A DNA stretch of 64,000 nt from Prodigiosinella aquatilis (GTDB lineage: Bacteria; Pseudomonadota; Gammaproteobacteria; Enterobacterales; Enterobacteriaceae), in the NCBI GenBank assembly GCA_030388725.1, contig CP128857.1:496001-560000 (forward strand), read 5' to 3'. The notes beneath the pieces are model-generated. The model was not told the DNA's origin. It did no database searches and saw only the letters and a program-made list of their open reading frames with translations. The position numbers were made by a program, and so were the translations under genes. Shown piece by piece: positions 43,615 through 52,614 of this stretch (its first letter is position 1; every line of letters starts with the position of its first letter).

Positions 43615-43883
43615 TTTTTTATCTCAGTATGGAAATAACGATATCAATAAAAATGCAGGGAATTTTTATTTCCTATTTTGTGATGAGAGTTCGGGAAATA
43701 TTTTATTTAAGGACTTTTTATTCTTACACTTATTAGTAATTAGCCATTTCCCTTGATAATTAATTGAACGAATAATATCACCGCGGAATGATTTACTGTG
43801 GGTAATAAAATAATATGCCGGTTTTTATTATAACCAGGCAATCATGCCGGTTATTTCAGTGCAGCCGAAGGGCTGCACCAGGG

Positions 43884-44198
43884 TTATTCCAGATAAAAAA
43901 CTGGCTGTAGTTCGGTGCTGACCGGGCTGTTGTCGGGATTAGCAGGCATCATGTCTTTCATGTATTTCCACCAACGCTGGCAAGCTTCGGTTTGTGCCAC
44001 GGCATTCCAGCGTGCTTCTGATTCAATTTCCACATACCCGAATAGCAGGTGGCGTTCTTTATCCAGAAAGATGCTGTAATGATGGGCTCCGTGTGCTTTC
44101 AGCTCTGCTTCCAGCTCAGGCCAGATCGGGTTGTGACGGTGTTGATACTCTTCATGGCATTCCGGGAAAACAGACATGACAAACGCTTTTCGTAACAT
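43884..44198 (-). CDS. rhaM: L-rhamnose mutarotase
   Basis: 104 residues from the ATG at 44198 (MLRKAFVMSVFPECHEEYQ), same length as in E. coli. Interconverts alpha- and beta-L-rhamnose. Ferredoxin-like fold; HNPIWPELEAELKAHGAHHYSIFLD carries the active-site His. Longer readings from 44411 lie in the rhaD spacer and are not family-like. It follows rhaD by about 150 bp. Confidence 0.94.
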   Translation of the reverse strand: MLRKAFVMSVFPECHEEYQHRHNPIWPELEAELKAHGAHHYSIFLDKERHLLFGYVEIESEARWNAVAQTEACQRWWKYMKDMMPANPDNSPVSTELQPVFYLE

Positions 44199-44349
44199 AA
44201 TAGCGGCTCCTGTTGTTCTGTGGTCACTGCATCGTCGCGGGGCATGGACAATAGCTCTGGGCGTAATCGGTTTCCGGCAGTTATTTAATGCGGACGCGCG
44301 TGTCACCCCCTGTGTTTGTGGGGATGATGCGCGCGCCCAGGCCTGGTAT

Positions 44350-45180
44350 TTACTTTGATACGCGCAGGGCTGCTTCCATCGGCGTGACGCCAAAACGTTG
44401 TCCCAACGCAATCAGCTCTTCGGTGGAAATGGTCTGCTTTTTACCCCCCATTGAACGCACTTTAACCATGACTTCTGCGGATTTCTCGGCAGTGTCAATC
44501 AGACCGAAAGCATCATCCAATGTCGGCCCCGTGCCAAAGATACCGTGGAATGGCCACAGTACCAGAGGATGTCGCTGCATCTGCTCCGCCGTGGCGGTGC
44601 CAATACCATCCGTACCCGGCACCATCCAGGGTACAATCCCCAGACCGTCCGGGAACACCACCAGACATTCGGTACTGCCTTCCCACAGTTCGCGGGTAAA
44701 CGTGGCATTGTTTAGCTCCAATACGTAGCTCAGTGCAATCAAATTGGTGGCATGGCAATGCATGATTACGCGGTCGTGTCCTCGGCTGACGCCCATACGC
44801 ACGATGTGAGACTGAAAATGTGCAGCGAGTTCGGAGGTCGGTAGTCCACCGCTCGTCAGTCCCCAGAAGATCTGATAGCCCTTGCCGTCATGATCCACTT
44901 GTAGCAGCACCAGATTTTCTGCGGGATCCAATTGCACATTGCGGAAAAATTTGCCGGATCCGGTGACGATGAACCAGCAGTTCGCCAGGTCCGGCATCGG
45001 TTGTGATAACGATTCATGGCGGGGCAGTGGGCAAAAATCGCTTTCATAGGGTGTTATATCTTCTGCCGTCAGGCGCAGGCTGATGTTGCCGCCGTTGCGT
45101 TCATCCCAGCCTTTGAGCCACATATCGCTGGTGGCTTTGATCATTCCCTGCACGAACCAGGAAGACTGTATCGATTGCAT
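44350..45180 (-). CDS. rhaD: Rhamnulose-1-phosphate aldolase
   Basis: 276 residues; splits L-rhamnulose 1-phosphate into dihydroxyacetone phosphate and L-lactaldehyde with Zn2+. Class II aldolase: KGWDERNGGNISLRL, FIVTGSGKFFRNVQLDP and VIMHCHATNLIALSYVLE (zinc-binding His pair). The start at 45180 (MQSIQSSWFVQGM) aligns with E. coli; an ATG two codons earlier (45186) sits closer to AAGGG and is a real alternative. It follows rhaA by 13 bp. Confidence 0.95.
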   Translation of the reverse strand: MQSIQSSWFVQGMIKATSDMWLKGWDERNGGNISLRLTAEDITPYESDFCPLPRHESLSQPMPDLANCWFIVTGSGKFFRNVQLDPAENLVLLQVDHDGKGYQIFWGLTSGGLPTSELAAHFQSHIVRMGVSRGHDRVIMHCHATNLIALSYVLELNNATFTRELWEGSTECLVVFPDGLGIVPWMVPGTDGIGTATAEQMQRHPLVLWPFHGIFGTGPTLDDAFGLIDTAEKSAEVMVKVRSMGGKKQTISTEELIALGQRFGVTPMEAALRVSK

Positions 45181-45193
45181 AATCATGTGACCC

Positions 45194-46450
45194 TTAACGT
45201 TGACTGAGGATGGTTTCTTCATATTGGCGCACGTCTTGCAGCCATTCGCTGCCCGGCGCGACATCATGCCGCTGACAGTAGTGTTCCCAGACCGCCTGCC
45301 AGGGCAGGGATTTCTGTTCTTCCAACAGCGCCAGTCGAGTGGTGTAATCGCCTTTCAGTTCCAGTTCACGCAGGGCGTCGGTTGGTTCCAGCAGTGCGCG
45401 CAGTAGGGCTTTTTTCATATTACGAGTACCGATAACCCAGGCGGCGATGCGGTTGATTGAGGCATCAAAGAAATCCAGGCCGAGGTGTACACGATCGAAG
45501 AGTTTATGGCGCACGATTTCGTGGGCGATAGCCTGGGTTTCGTCATCCAGCAGCACGACATGGTCGCTGTCCCAACGCACCGGGCGGCTGACATGTAGCA
45601 ACAATCGCGGGACATACAATATGGCGCTGGAGATTTTGTCGGATATGACTTCCGTCGGATGGAAGTGGCCAGCGTCCAGACACAATGCGGTGCCGCGGCT
45701 GCTGGCGTAACCCAGGTAGAATTCATTGGAGCCGACGGTGAAACTTTCGGCACCCAGTCCGAACAATTTGCTTTCGACGGCATCGATATGATGTGCGGCG
45801 TCCAGCGGTTCGGCGATCACTTCATCTAGCGCGTTCATCAAGCGCTGACGAAATGCCAGACGGTCAATAGTCAGATCTTTCATACCATCCGGCACCCAGA
45901 TATTCATGACTGAGGGGGTCCCCAGTTCGCGACCGAAATAGGCTGAAATACGGCGGCTGGCCTGACAGTGCTCGATCCAGAAACGGCGTACTTTTTCATC
46001 CGGGTGAGACAGCGTAAAGCCGTCACTGCTGAGCGGATGAGAGAAGCAGGTCGGGTTGAAATCCAGTCCCAACTGATGTTGTTTGGCCCACGCCACCCAG
46101 TTGCTGAAATGTTTGGGTTCGATGTCATTGCGCGCTACCGGTGTGTCAGACTCGAGATAGATGGCGTGCAGGTTGAGTCGTTTGGGGCCGGGAATCAGGG
46201 TAAACGCCCGTTCCAGATCGGCCCGCAGTTCATCGGCAGTGCGGGCTTTTCCCGGATAGTTACCGGTGGCTTGAATACCGCCGGTCAGTGTACCGCCCGT
46301 GTTTTCAAAACCAGTGACATCATCGCCTTGCCAGCAATGCATGGAGATCGGTATCAGATCCAATTGTTGTAGCGCGGCATCCACATCCACATCCAGTTTG
46401 GCGTAGCGTTCTTTCGCCAGACGCCAGGCGGTTTCAATAGCAGTGTTCAT
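45194..46450 (-). CDS. rhaA: L-rhamnose isomerase
   Basis: 418 residues (E. coli 419). Converts L-rhamnose to L-rhamnulose in the cytoplasm using Mn2+. TIM barrel with ISMHCWQGDDVTGFEN, LNLHAIYLES, IDAVESKLFGLGAESFTVGS, LCLDAGHFHPTEVISDK and RPVRWDSDHVVLLDDETQAI carrying the metal ligands. The ATG at 46450 overlaps the rhaB stop (ATGA), so the two are coupled. Confidence 0.97.
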   Translation of the reverse strand: MNTAIETAWRLAKERYAKLDVDVDAALQQLDLIPISMHCWQGDDVTGFENTGGTLTGGIQATGNYPGKARTADELRADLERAFTLIPGPKRLNLHAIYLESDTPVARNDIEPKHFSNWVAWAKQHQLGLDFNPTCFSHPLSSDGFTLSHPDEKVRRFWIEHCQASRRISAYFGRELGTPSVMNIWVPDGMKDLTIDRLAFRQRLMNALDEVIAEPLDAAHHIDAVESKLFGLGAESFTVGSNEFYLGYASSRGTALCLDAGHFHPTEVISDKISSAILYVPRLLLHVSRPVRWDSDHVVLLDDETQAIAHEIVRHKLFDRVHLGLDFFDASINRIAAWVIGTRNMKKALLRALLEPTDALRELELKGDYTTRLALLEEQKSLPWQAVWEHYCQRHDVAPGSEWLQDVRQYEETILSQR

Positions 46451-47919
46451 ACGGTGAGTTCCTCTTTGGAGTGGCACAACGCCTGAAAACGGCGCCAGTG
46501 ACCAGCAAAATCAATAGTCTGACCAGGGTTGTAACGGTGCAGGGGAAAGTTGTGGGTTAACAGGCAACGGAATTCGTCAAGATCGGTTACGGCTTTCAGC
46601 GCTATGAGCTGACAGCCAATATTGCCAAGAGTAGAGGCTTCCACCGGCCCGGACAGTACTGGTAGCTGGCAGACATCGGCGCAAAGCTGATTGAGAAATT
46701 CATTTTGACTACCACCACCTACCACATGTAGGCGACTGATCGGTGTCTGACGCAGTTTACCCAGCATCAGCAGACTCTGACGGTAAGACATCGCCAGGCT
46801 GTCGAAAATACAGCGTGCCAGCTCGGCGTGACTCTGCGGTTCTGGTTGCTGATGTTCACGGCAGAAGGCGTGGATTTCCTCACTCATCGAAGACGGATTG
46901 ATGAAGCGATCATCATTCGGGTTAATCAAGCTGATAAAGGCCGGTAATGCCGCAGCCTGGCGGATTAACGCGGGCAGATCGTTGATGTTCTGCTCCTGAC
47001 AGACGCGTTGTAATAACCAAAGCCCCATGATGTTTTTCAACACGCGGAATGTACCGTTGATACCCCCTTCATTGGTGATATTGGCAGACAGTGCGGCAGC
47101 ATGGTTATAGGGCACCGGGCTTTCAATACCGATCAGCGACCAGGTACCGGAACTCAAATAGGCGCTGTCTTTGCTCTCAAGAGGGGTGGCGACCACGGCA
47201 CTGGCGGTATCATGTGTGGCGACGGCTACCACCGGGATTTGCCGACCGCTGGGTGCCGTCCAGTAGCCGATGCGGTGTCCTGGTTGTACTGGCTGGCTTA
47301 GCCAGCGCGCCGGAATACCCAGATAATCCAGCAACCCTTTATCCCAGTCGCCATTGCTAAGGTTCAGCAATTGGGTGGTGCTGGCATCGGTATATTCACA
47401 ATTGATTTTGCCCGTCAACCGGTAGTGAAAGTAGTCCGGCATCATCAACAGATGTTCTACGCGTTCACAGTCACTGGTGTTTTGTTCACGCAGTGCCTTG
47501 AGTTGATAAAGCGTATTGAACGGCAGGAACTGAATACCGGTGCACTGGTAAATATGTTGCTGTCCGAGTGCGGCCGTTACCTGTGCCATGATGCCGTCGG
47601 TGCGGTGATCACGATAGGAATAGGATTGTCCCACCCGGCTACCGTTTTTATCCAGCAAGACGTAGTCCACGCCCCAGGTGTCGATACCAATGCTGTCGGG
47701 ACGAATCCCCATCATGTCCACCTGATTCAGGCCCATGAGGATATGGCGTTCCAGTGCATCCAGATCCCACACATGATGGCCGTTCTGATAAATCAGTTGA
47801 TTGGTGAAACGGTGGATTTCTTTGAGTGTCAGATGTCGGGTGGTCGTTTGTAAGACGGCCAGCATCACTCGTCCACTGGAGGCGCCGAGATCGATCGCCA
47901 CAATATTTTTCACCGTCAT
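46447..47919 (-). CDS. rhaB: Rhamnulokinase
   Basis: 490 residues; FGGY kinase that makes L-rhamnulose 1-phosphate. VAIDLGASSGRVMLAVL (phosphate loop), IGIDTWGVDYVLLD, THDTASAVVATPL (catalytic Asp), GGGSQNEFLNQLCADV and GPVEASTLGNIG. The ATG at 47919 is 7 bp after AAAGGGG; the ATG two codons earlier touches that site and is less likely. First gene of rhaBADM. Confidence 0.96.
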   Translation of the reverse strand: MTVKNIVAIDLGASSGRVMLAVLQTTTRHLTLKEIHRFTNQLIYQNGHHVWDLDALERHILMGLNQVDMMGIRPDSIGIDTWGVDYVLLDKNGSRVGQSYSYRDHRTDGIMAQVTAALGQQHIYQCTGIQFLPFNTLYQLKALREQNTSDCERVEHLLMMPDYFHYRLTGKINCEYTDASTTQLLNLSNGDWDKGLLDYLGIPARWLSQPVQPGHRIGYWTAPSGRQIPVVAVATHDTASAVVATPLESKDSAYLSSGTWSLIGIESPVPYNHAAALSANITNEGGINGTFRVLKNIMGLWLLQRVCQEQNINDLPALIRQAAALPAFISLINPNDDRFINPSSMSEEIHAFCREHQQPEPQSHAELARCIFDSLAMSYRQSLLMLGKLRQTPISRLHVVGGGSQNEFLNQLCADVCQLPVLSGPVEASTLGNIGCQLIALKAVTDLDEFRCLLTHNFPLHRYNPGQTIDFAGHWRRFQALCHSKEELTV

Positions 47920-48029
47920 TGCCATTCCCCTTTCTGAACCTATGTCGGCAGTGTAGGTACATGCAGGGGAAACAACCTTCCGGTGAGTGCCATCAGAATG
48001 AGAGAGATTGGCAAAATGGCAAAGTTGAC

Positions 48030-48045
48030 TGTGAACCGGCTCACA
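48030..48045. promoter_or_regulatory. CRP site in the rhaB/rhaS intergenic region
   Basis: TGTGA-ACCGGC-TCACA, a perfect match to the CRP half-sites, 111 bp upstream of rhaB and about 200 bp upstream of rhaS, consistent with catabolite control of both transcripts. Confidence 0.85.
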
Positions 48046-48133
48046 TTACTGATTATTCCGGCGATGAAGTTTGAATGGTTGTGGCGGCCCATAGCCTGTG
48101 ATCCTAACCACACTTCAGCGATTTAAACGCCAG

Positions 48134-48157
48134 ATCTTGAAAAAATGACATCAAGAT
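48134..48157. promoter_or_regulatory. Inverted repeat, candidate RhaR/RhaS operator
   Basis: ATCTTGA (48134-48140), 10-bp spacer, TCAAGAT (48151-48157), a perfect inverted pair 87 bp before rhaS. AraC-type regulators of rhamnose genes bind inverted half-sites here in E. coli; the assignment is by position. Confidence 0.5.
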
Positions 48158-48243
48158 AGCTTCTGTGTGGCGCTATTTTAAGGCGTAGGTGCCCAGCTTC
48201 TGACTACTATCGGTGTCACGCAGTAAAAAGAAGGAGGCTGGAA

Positions 48244-49080
48244 ATGACATTACTTTGTGGCGATGAATTTTTTGCTTCACAGGCAGCGACCGTCGCTGTT
48301 GAACCCAGGATGCCGCAGTGCGCTTTCCCTGAACATCATCATGATTTCTGGGAGATTGTGCTGGTAGACCAGGGGGTTGGTGTGCACGTGTTTAATGACC
48401 AACCTTACGCGTTGTGCAGTGGTGCAGTGTTTTTTGTGCGAGACAACGATCGTCACCTGTTTGAACAGGTGGAGGAGCTACATTTGACTAATGTGCTGTA
48501 TCGTTCACCGCGTGGTTTTTGTTTCCTTTCTGATATTGCACCCTTTCTGCCCTATGGTGCCAATGGGGAATGGCTGGGACAGTGGCAGGTGAATACGCCA
48601 GTGATGCAACAGCTCAAACAGTTGATTGCCCGGCTGGCCACTCTGGCCGATAGCGCTCTGCCTGAGGATATCGCGGCCAGTGAAAGTCTGTTCTTGCAGA
48701 CCCTGATACTGCTGAAGCAGAAATGTTTTCAGATGCAGGGTGATGGCAGCCAGCAACAAGGCGTTCAGGCGTTGCTGGGATGGTTGCAGAACAATTTCAG
48801 TGAAGACGTGAACTGGGATGTGCTGGCTGATCGGTTTTCTCTGTCGCTGCGCACGCTGCATAGGCAGTTAAAGCAGCATACTGGTATGACGCCGCAACGT
48901 TATCTGAACCGGTTGCGATTGCTGGAGGCCCGTCGTCGTTTGCAGCAAAGCGATGACTCTATCACGACCATCGCTCACGCTTGTGGGTTCGGCGACAGTA
49001 ACCATTTCTCGACACAGTTTCGCAAAGCGTTTTCTCTGGCACCTAAATCGCTGCGCCATCAGGCGCTTAATGAGGATTGA
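48244..49080 (+). CDS. rhaS: AraC-family activator RhaS
   Basis: 278 residues, same as E. coli. N-terminal cupin-like sensor (FPEHHHDFWEIVLVDQGVGVHVF) and C-terminal double HTH (about 175-275: LADRFSLSLRTLHRQLKQHTGMTPQRYLNRLRLLEARR; CGFGDSNHFSTQFRKAF). With L-rhamnose it activates rhaBAD and rhaT. Divergent from rhaB. Confidence 0.95.
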   Translation: MTLLCGDEFFASQAATVAVEPRMPQCAFPEHHHDFWEIVLVDQGVGVHVFNDQPYALCSGAVFFVRDNDRHLFEQVEELHLTNVLYRSPRGFCFLSDIAPFLPYGANGEWLGQWQVNTPVMQQLKQLIARLATLADSALPEDIAASESLFLQTLILLKQKCFQMQGDGSQQQGVQALLGWLQNNFSEDVNWDVLADRFSLSLRTLHRQLKQHTGMTPQRYLNRLRLLEARRRLQQSDDSITTIAHACGFGDSNHFSTQFRKAFSLAPKSLRHQALNED

Positions 49081-49098
49081 TTCAGTTACAGGCGATAG

Positions 49099-49956
49099 GT
49101 GAGTCAGGTGAATTCACGCGACTTAATGTTACGTACGGAAGATTATTTTCTAACCGATAAAATGCGGGTCACGGTAGCGGAACGTAGTCCACAACCGGCG
49201 TTTCCGATGCATCATCATGATTTTGAAGAGTTGGTGATTGTCTGGCGCGGTAACGGATTGCATATCTGGAATGATGTACCGTATCGCATTACTTGTGGCG
49301 ATTTGTTCTACGTGACGTCCAGTGATCGTCACAGTTATGAGTCTGTCCACGAGCTGGAGCTGGACAATATCCTGTATATCCGCGATCGTCTGACGCTGCT
49401 CGCCGACTGGCAAAACCTGCTTCCGGGCGTCGATATTCCACAACATCAGCGCTACTGGCGCCTTGGATTGCAAAGCATGGATATCATGCGGGGCAATGTG
49501 GATATATTAGCGCAGGAATGTATGAAGTCAGATGCGCTGTCACTCCAACTCAGCGAAGCGCTGTTATTGCAGATAGCCCTGCTGGCGCTGCGTTATCGTC
49601 ATGATCCGGATAGCCCACAATTGGCGGATGCCCATCAGTTGGATTTACTGATGAACGCACTGCGTGCCAGTATCGCGTTGCCTTTCCGTTTTGACGTATT
49701 TTGCCAGTTGCACGGGTTTAGCATGCGCAGCTTAGGTGCGCGTTTCAAACAACAGACTGGCATGAGTGTGTCGAACTATCTGCGTCAACTGCGTCTATGT
49801 CGGGCCATGGAGTTATTACGCTATAACCAGCGGACAATTGGTGAAGTGGCGGCACAGTGTGGTTTTGAAGACAGCAATTATTTCTCGGTAGTATTTCACC
49901 AGGCGTTTGGTGTTTCTCCCAGTATCTACCGACAGCGCTTTCAGACAGTGAGTTGA
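49099..49956 (+). CDS. rhaR: AraC-family activator RhaR
   Basis: 285 residues from a GTG 18 bp after rhaS. Sensor domain with MHHHDFEELVIVWRGNGLHIWND; HTH region with FKQQTGMSVSNYLRQLRLCRAMELL and CGFEDSNYFSVVFHQAF. RhaR responds to rhamnose and activates rhaSR. A later in-frame ATG at codon 10 is possible, but the GTG matches the E. coli length. Confidence 0.94.
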   Translation: MSQVNSRDLMLRTEDYFLTDKMRVTVAERSPQPAFPMHHHDFEELVIVWRGNGLHIWNDVPYRITCGDLFYVTSSDRHSYESVHELELDNILYIRDRLTLLADWQNLLPGVDIPQHQRYWRLGLQSMDIMRGNVDILAQECMKSDALSLQLSEALLLQIALLALRYRHDPDSPQLADAHQLDLLMNALRASIALPFRFDVFCQLHGFSMRSLGARFKQQTGMSVSNYLRQLRLCRAMELLRYNQRTIGEVAAQCGFEDSNYFSVVFHQAFGVSPSIYRQRFQTVS

Positions 49957-49959
49957 TAG

Positions 49960-49991
49960 CGCGGTATCCCAGCTAATGGCGGGATACCGCG
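49960..49991. terminator. Hairpin between rhaR and rhaT
   Basis: CGCGGTATCCC and GGGATACCGCG, a perfect 11-bp stem with a 10-base loop between convergent genes. No T tract follows on either strand, so termination strength is uncertain. Confidence 0.6.
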
Positions 49992-50051
49992 TACTGATAT
50001 TGCCAAACTTATTTCAGCCGTGTCCGTGAATAATCTTCAGAATCCTATCCA

Positions 50052-51086
50052 TCAGGATGCCATGCCGATACCCACTACATTGGCAGCCAAAATAATCACC
50101 AGACAACCAATAATCAGCACTCTACGGGGATGTTTTCCTGCACCGTTCCATTCTTTCAGCAGCAGTCCGACAATTCCACCACACAACACATAGAAGCTCA
50201 TGTGCAACATCCAACTGATATAGGCGAAGTTGGCGGGAATGTTGGCTTGCCCCCAGGCGTAGAAGAAAAATTGCAGGTACCACATTGTGCCGCCGAGGAT
50301 GGAAAAGATGATGTTGGCAATCAGCAGCGGCCTGGCCTGAGAGAGATCCGCTTTCAGGGACAAGTTCTTACAGGTTGCCAGCCGGATAAAGCAGTAACCA
50401 AGGTTAATGATCGCACCACCACCCATAATTACCACATAGCTGGGTAAGGCGACATAAAGTGGATTGATACCTAACGTCAGTGCCTGGTCGTGCATGGGTT
50501 TGGCGGCGGCTATAGCGAATGACATACCGGCAGAAAAAAAACCGCACAGGATAGCCAGGATTAATCCTTTCCTGAGATTGAACTCTTCTACCTGAATTTT
50601 CAGGGCGCGTTCACGCAATAAGCCTGCATAGCTGACGACGCCTACGCCGATCACGGCGATCAGTACGCCCAGCAGTGTCATTTTTCCACCGACTGAACCG
50701 AACAGCAGACTAAATTTGCCCTGTAGTAACGGTGTCATCAGCGTACCGACGATGAGGGTAATACCAATGGCGATGCCGATACCCATCGACATCCCCAGGT
50801 AGCGCATTGTCAGGCCGTAATTGATATTGCCCACTCCCCACATGGCGCCGAAAAGAAACACGGGCAGTAGGGTGGACAGACTGAATGACCGGTAATAAGC
50901 CCAGAAATCAGGCAGCAGCAGTGCGCTGATGACCCAGGGCAGAATAACCCAGGAGAAAAATCCTCCCAGCGACCACATGGTTTCCCAGGACCAGTTTCTT
51001 ACCTTTTTAAAGGGGGCATAAAAGCAGGCGGCACTGGCCGCACCGATAAAATGCCAGAAAATACCAAGAAGAATAGATGAACTCAT
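50052..51086 (-). CDS. rhaT: L-rhamnose-proton symporter
   Basis: 344 residues, identical length to E. coli RhaT, with about 10 membrane helices. Conserved FYAPFKKVRNWSWETMWSLGG, GNINYGLTMRYLGMSMGIGIAIG, ALPSYVVIMGGGAIINLGYCFIRL, and WMLHMSFYVLCGGIVGLLLKEWN. It imports rhamnose across the inner membrane. Single gene with its own promoter region (51087-51330, nothing else seen). Confidence 0.96.
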   Translation of the reverse strand: MSSSILLGIFWHFIGAASAACFYAPFKKVRNWSWETMWSLGGFFSWVILPWVISALLLPDFWAYYRSFSLSTLLPVFLFGAMWGVGNINYGLTMRYLGMSMGIGIAIGITLIVGTLMTPLLQGKFSLLFGSVGGKMTLLGVLIAVIGVGVVSYAGLLRERALKIQVEEFNLRKGLILAILCGFFSAGMSFAIAAAKPMHDQALTLGINPLYVALPSYVVIMGGGAIINLGYCFIRLATCKNLSLKADLSQARPLLIANIIFSILGGTMWYLQFFFYAWGQANIPANFAYISWMLHMSFYVLCGGIVGLLLKEWNGAGKHPRRVLIIGCLVIILAANVVGIGMAS

Positions 51087-51330
51087 TGTCTGTAACCCCT
51101 TGTTTTATATTCAATAAACTCAGGTGCGCAATGTATGAATAGAGCCAGTGACATCAGGCAGTCACAGTATAGGGAGCGGGGAATGTAGCTGACCTTCCGA
51201 TGCGTGCCACTTCTTTCGTCAAGCAGGCAGTGGGTGAAAGGAATGCCGGGGAAATGTCACAGATTTACAACACAATGACGAATCGAGTGAAAAAGCGAAG
51301 CGAGTATCAGGATAACTTGTGGGGGCGTGT

Positions 51331-51358
51331 CCATAGTGGGGATCGCGCCCCACTATGG
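51331..51358. terminator. Hairpin downstream of ubiI
   Basis: CCATAGTGGGG, loop ATCGCG, CCCCACTATGG: a perfect 11-bp stem starting 8 bp after the ubiI stop on the minus strand. No T tract; it may end or protect the ubi operon message. Confidence 0.55.
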
Positions 51359-51365
51359 CAACCGA

Positions 51366-52577
51366 TTACTGTTTTTCTTCCAACCAGGCCGGCAGGTCGT
51401 TTAACCCCATGGCCTGACGCACCAGCGTGGGTTTTATCCCTGGTAGGGTATCCGCCAGTTTCAGACCGATATCACGCAGTAATTTCTTGGCGGGATGGTT
51501 GCCTGCGAACAGATCGCGGAAACTTTGCATGCTGGCCAGCATCAGCGCGGCGCTGTGCTTGCGCTTGCGTTCATAGCGACGTAAGTAGAGATATTCCCCA
51601 ATGTCCTTACCTTGTGATTGCAGTCGTTTCAGTTCGGCAATCAATTCGGCGACGTCCATAAAACCCAGATTCACACCCTGACCGGCCAGCGGGTGAATGG
51701 TATGGGCGGCGTCTCCCATCAGCACCAGCCGATGAGCAGCAAAACTGCGGGCATAACGTGCGGTCAGCGGGAAGGACTGACGCTGACTCTCTATCTGGCA
51801 CAGCCCAAGACGCATATCGAATTCCATTGCCAGTTGTTTGTTGAATTCGTCCGCAGGCAGAGCCATCAGCATCTGGGCTCGCGTGGGAGGTAATGACCAG
51901 ACAATGGAGCTCAGGTAAGGATCGCTTAACGGTAGAAACGCCAACATCCCATCACCATGAAAAACTTGTCTGGCGACAGACTGATGCGGGTTGACAGTAC
52001 GGATATTCGCCACCAGCGCGTGATGACCGTAATCCCGGAATGTCAGCGGAATATCAGCGTGCTGGCGTAGCCAGGAATGCGCGCCATCGGCACCCACCAC
52101 CAGCCGCGCGGTTAACATCCCGCCATCTTCCAGGGTGATAAACGCCTCGTTATCGCCCCATACCACCTGTTTCAGCGTGACTGGCGCCATCAGCGTGATG
52201 TCGCTGGCATGGGATGCCCGTTGCCATAACGCGCGTTGAATCACATTATTTTCAATGATGTGGCCCAAATGGGAAAACCCAAATTCTTTACCGCTGAAAC
52301 TGATATGACCAAAACTGTCCTGGTCCCAGACGAACATGTCGTTATAAGGGCTGACATGTTGTTCCGTAATGGATTGCCAGACGCCCAGTTGTCGCAGCAG
52401 ATACTCACTGGCGGTATTGATGGCCGAGACGCGCAAGGCGTGGTCTGGCCCTGACGGTTGTTCGTCCATCGGCTGCTTTTCCAGCACGGCAACGCGCAGT
52501 CCACTGCCTTGTAGACCACAGGCCAGCGCCAGACCGACCATGCCACCGCCCGCGATTACCACGTCAAATGATTGCAT
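51366..52577 (-). CDS. ubiI: 2-octaprenylphenol hydroxylase UbiI (VisC)
   Basis: 403 residues from the ATG at 52577 (MQSFDVVIAGGGMVGLALA). FAD-dependent monooxygenase that adds the C5 hydroxyl in ubiquinone synthesis. FAD loop GGGMVG, middle motif LVVGADGAHSWLR, and RLVLMGDAAHTIHPLAGQGVNLGF (GD motif). Last gene of ygfB-pepP-ubiH-ubiI, as in E. coli. Confidence 0.95.
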   Translation of the reverse strand: MQSFDVVIAGGGMVGLALACGLQGSGLRVAVLEKQPMDEQPSGPDHALRVSAINTASEYLLRQLGVWQSITEQHVSPYNDMFVWDQDSFGHISFSGKEFGFSHLGHIIENNVIQRALWQRASHASDITLMAPVTLKQVVWGDNEAFITLEDGGMLTARLVVGADGAHSWLRQHADIPLTFRDYGHHALVANIRTVNPHQSVARQVFHGDGMLAFLPLSDPYLSSIVWSLPPTRAQMLMALPADEFNKQLAMEFDMRLGLCQIESQRQSFPLTARYARSFAAHRLVLMGDAAHTIHPLAGQGVNLGFMDVAELIAELKRLQSQGKDIGEYLYLRRYERKRKHSAALMLASMQSFRDLFAGNHPAKKLLRDIGLKLADTLPGIKPTLVRQAMGLNDLPAWLEEKQ

Positions 52578-52614
52578 AAAGAGTGAATTCCTGTGTGTCC
52601 GCGTCTGTGGCGGT

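Noticed and set aside
44199..44349. Extra N-terminal part of RhaM up to 44411
   Set aside because: Not similar to the family, which starts MLRKAF; it is spacer and overlaps the rhaD end.
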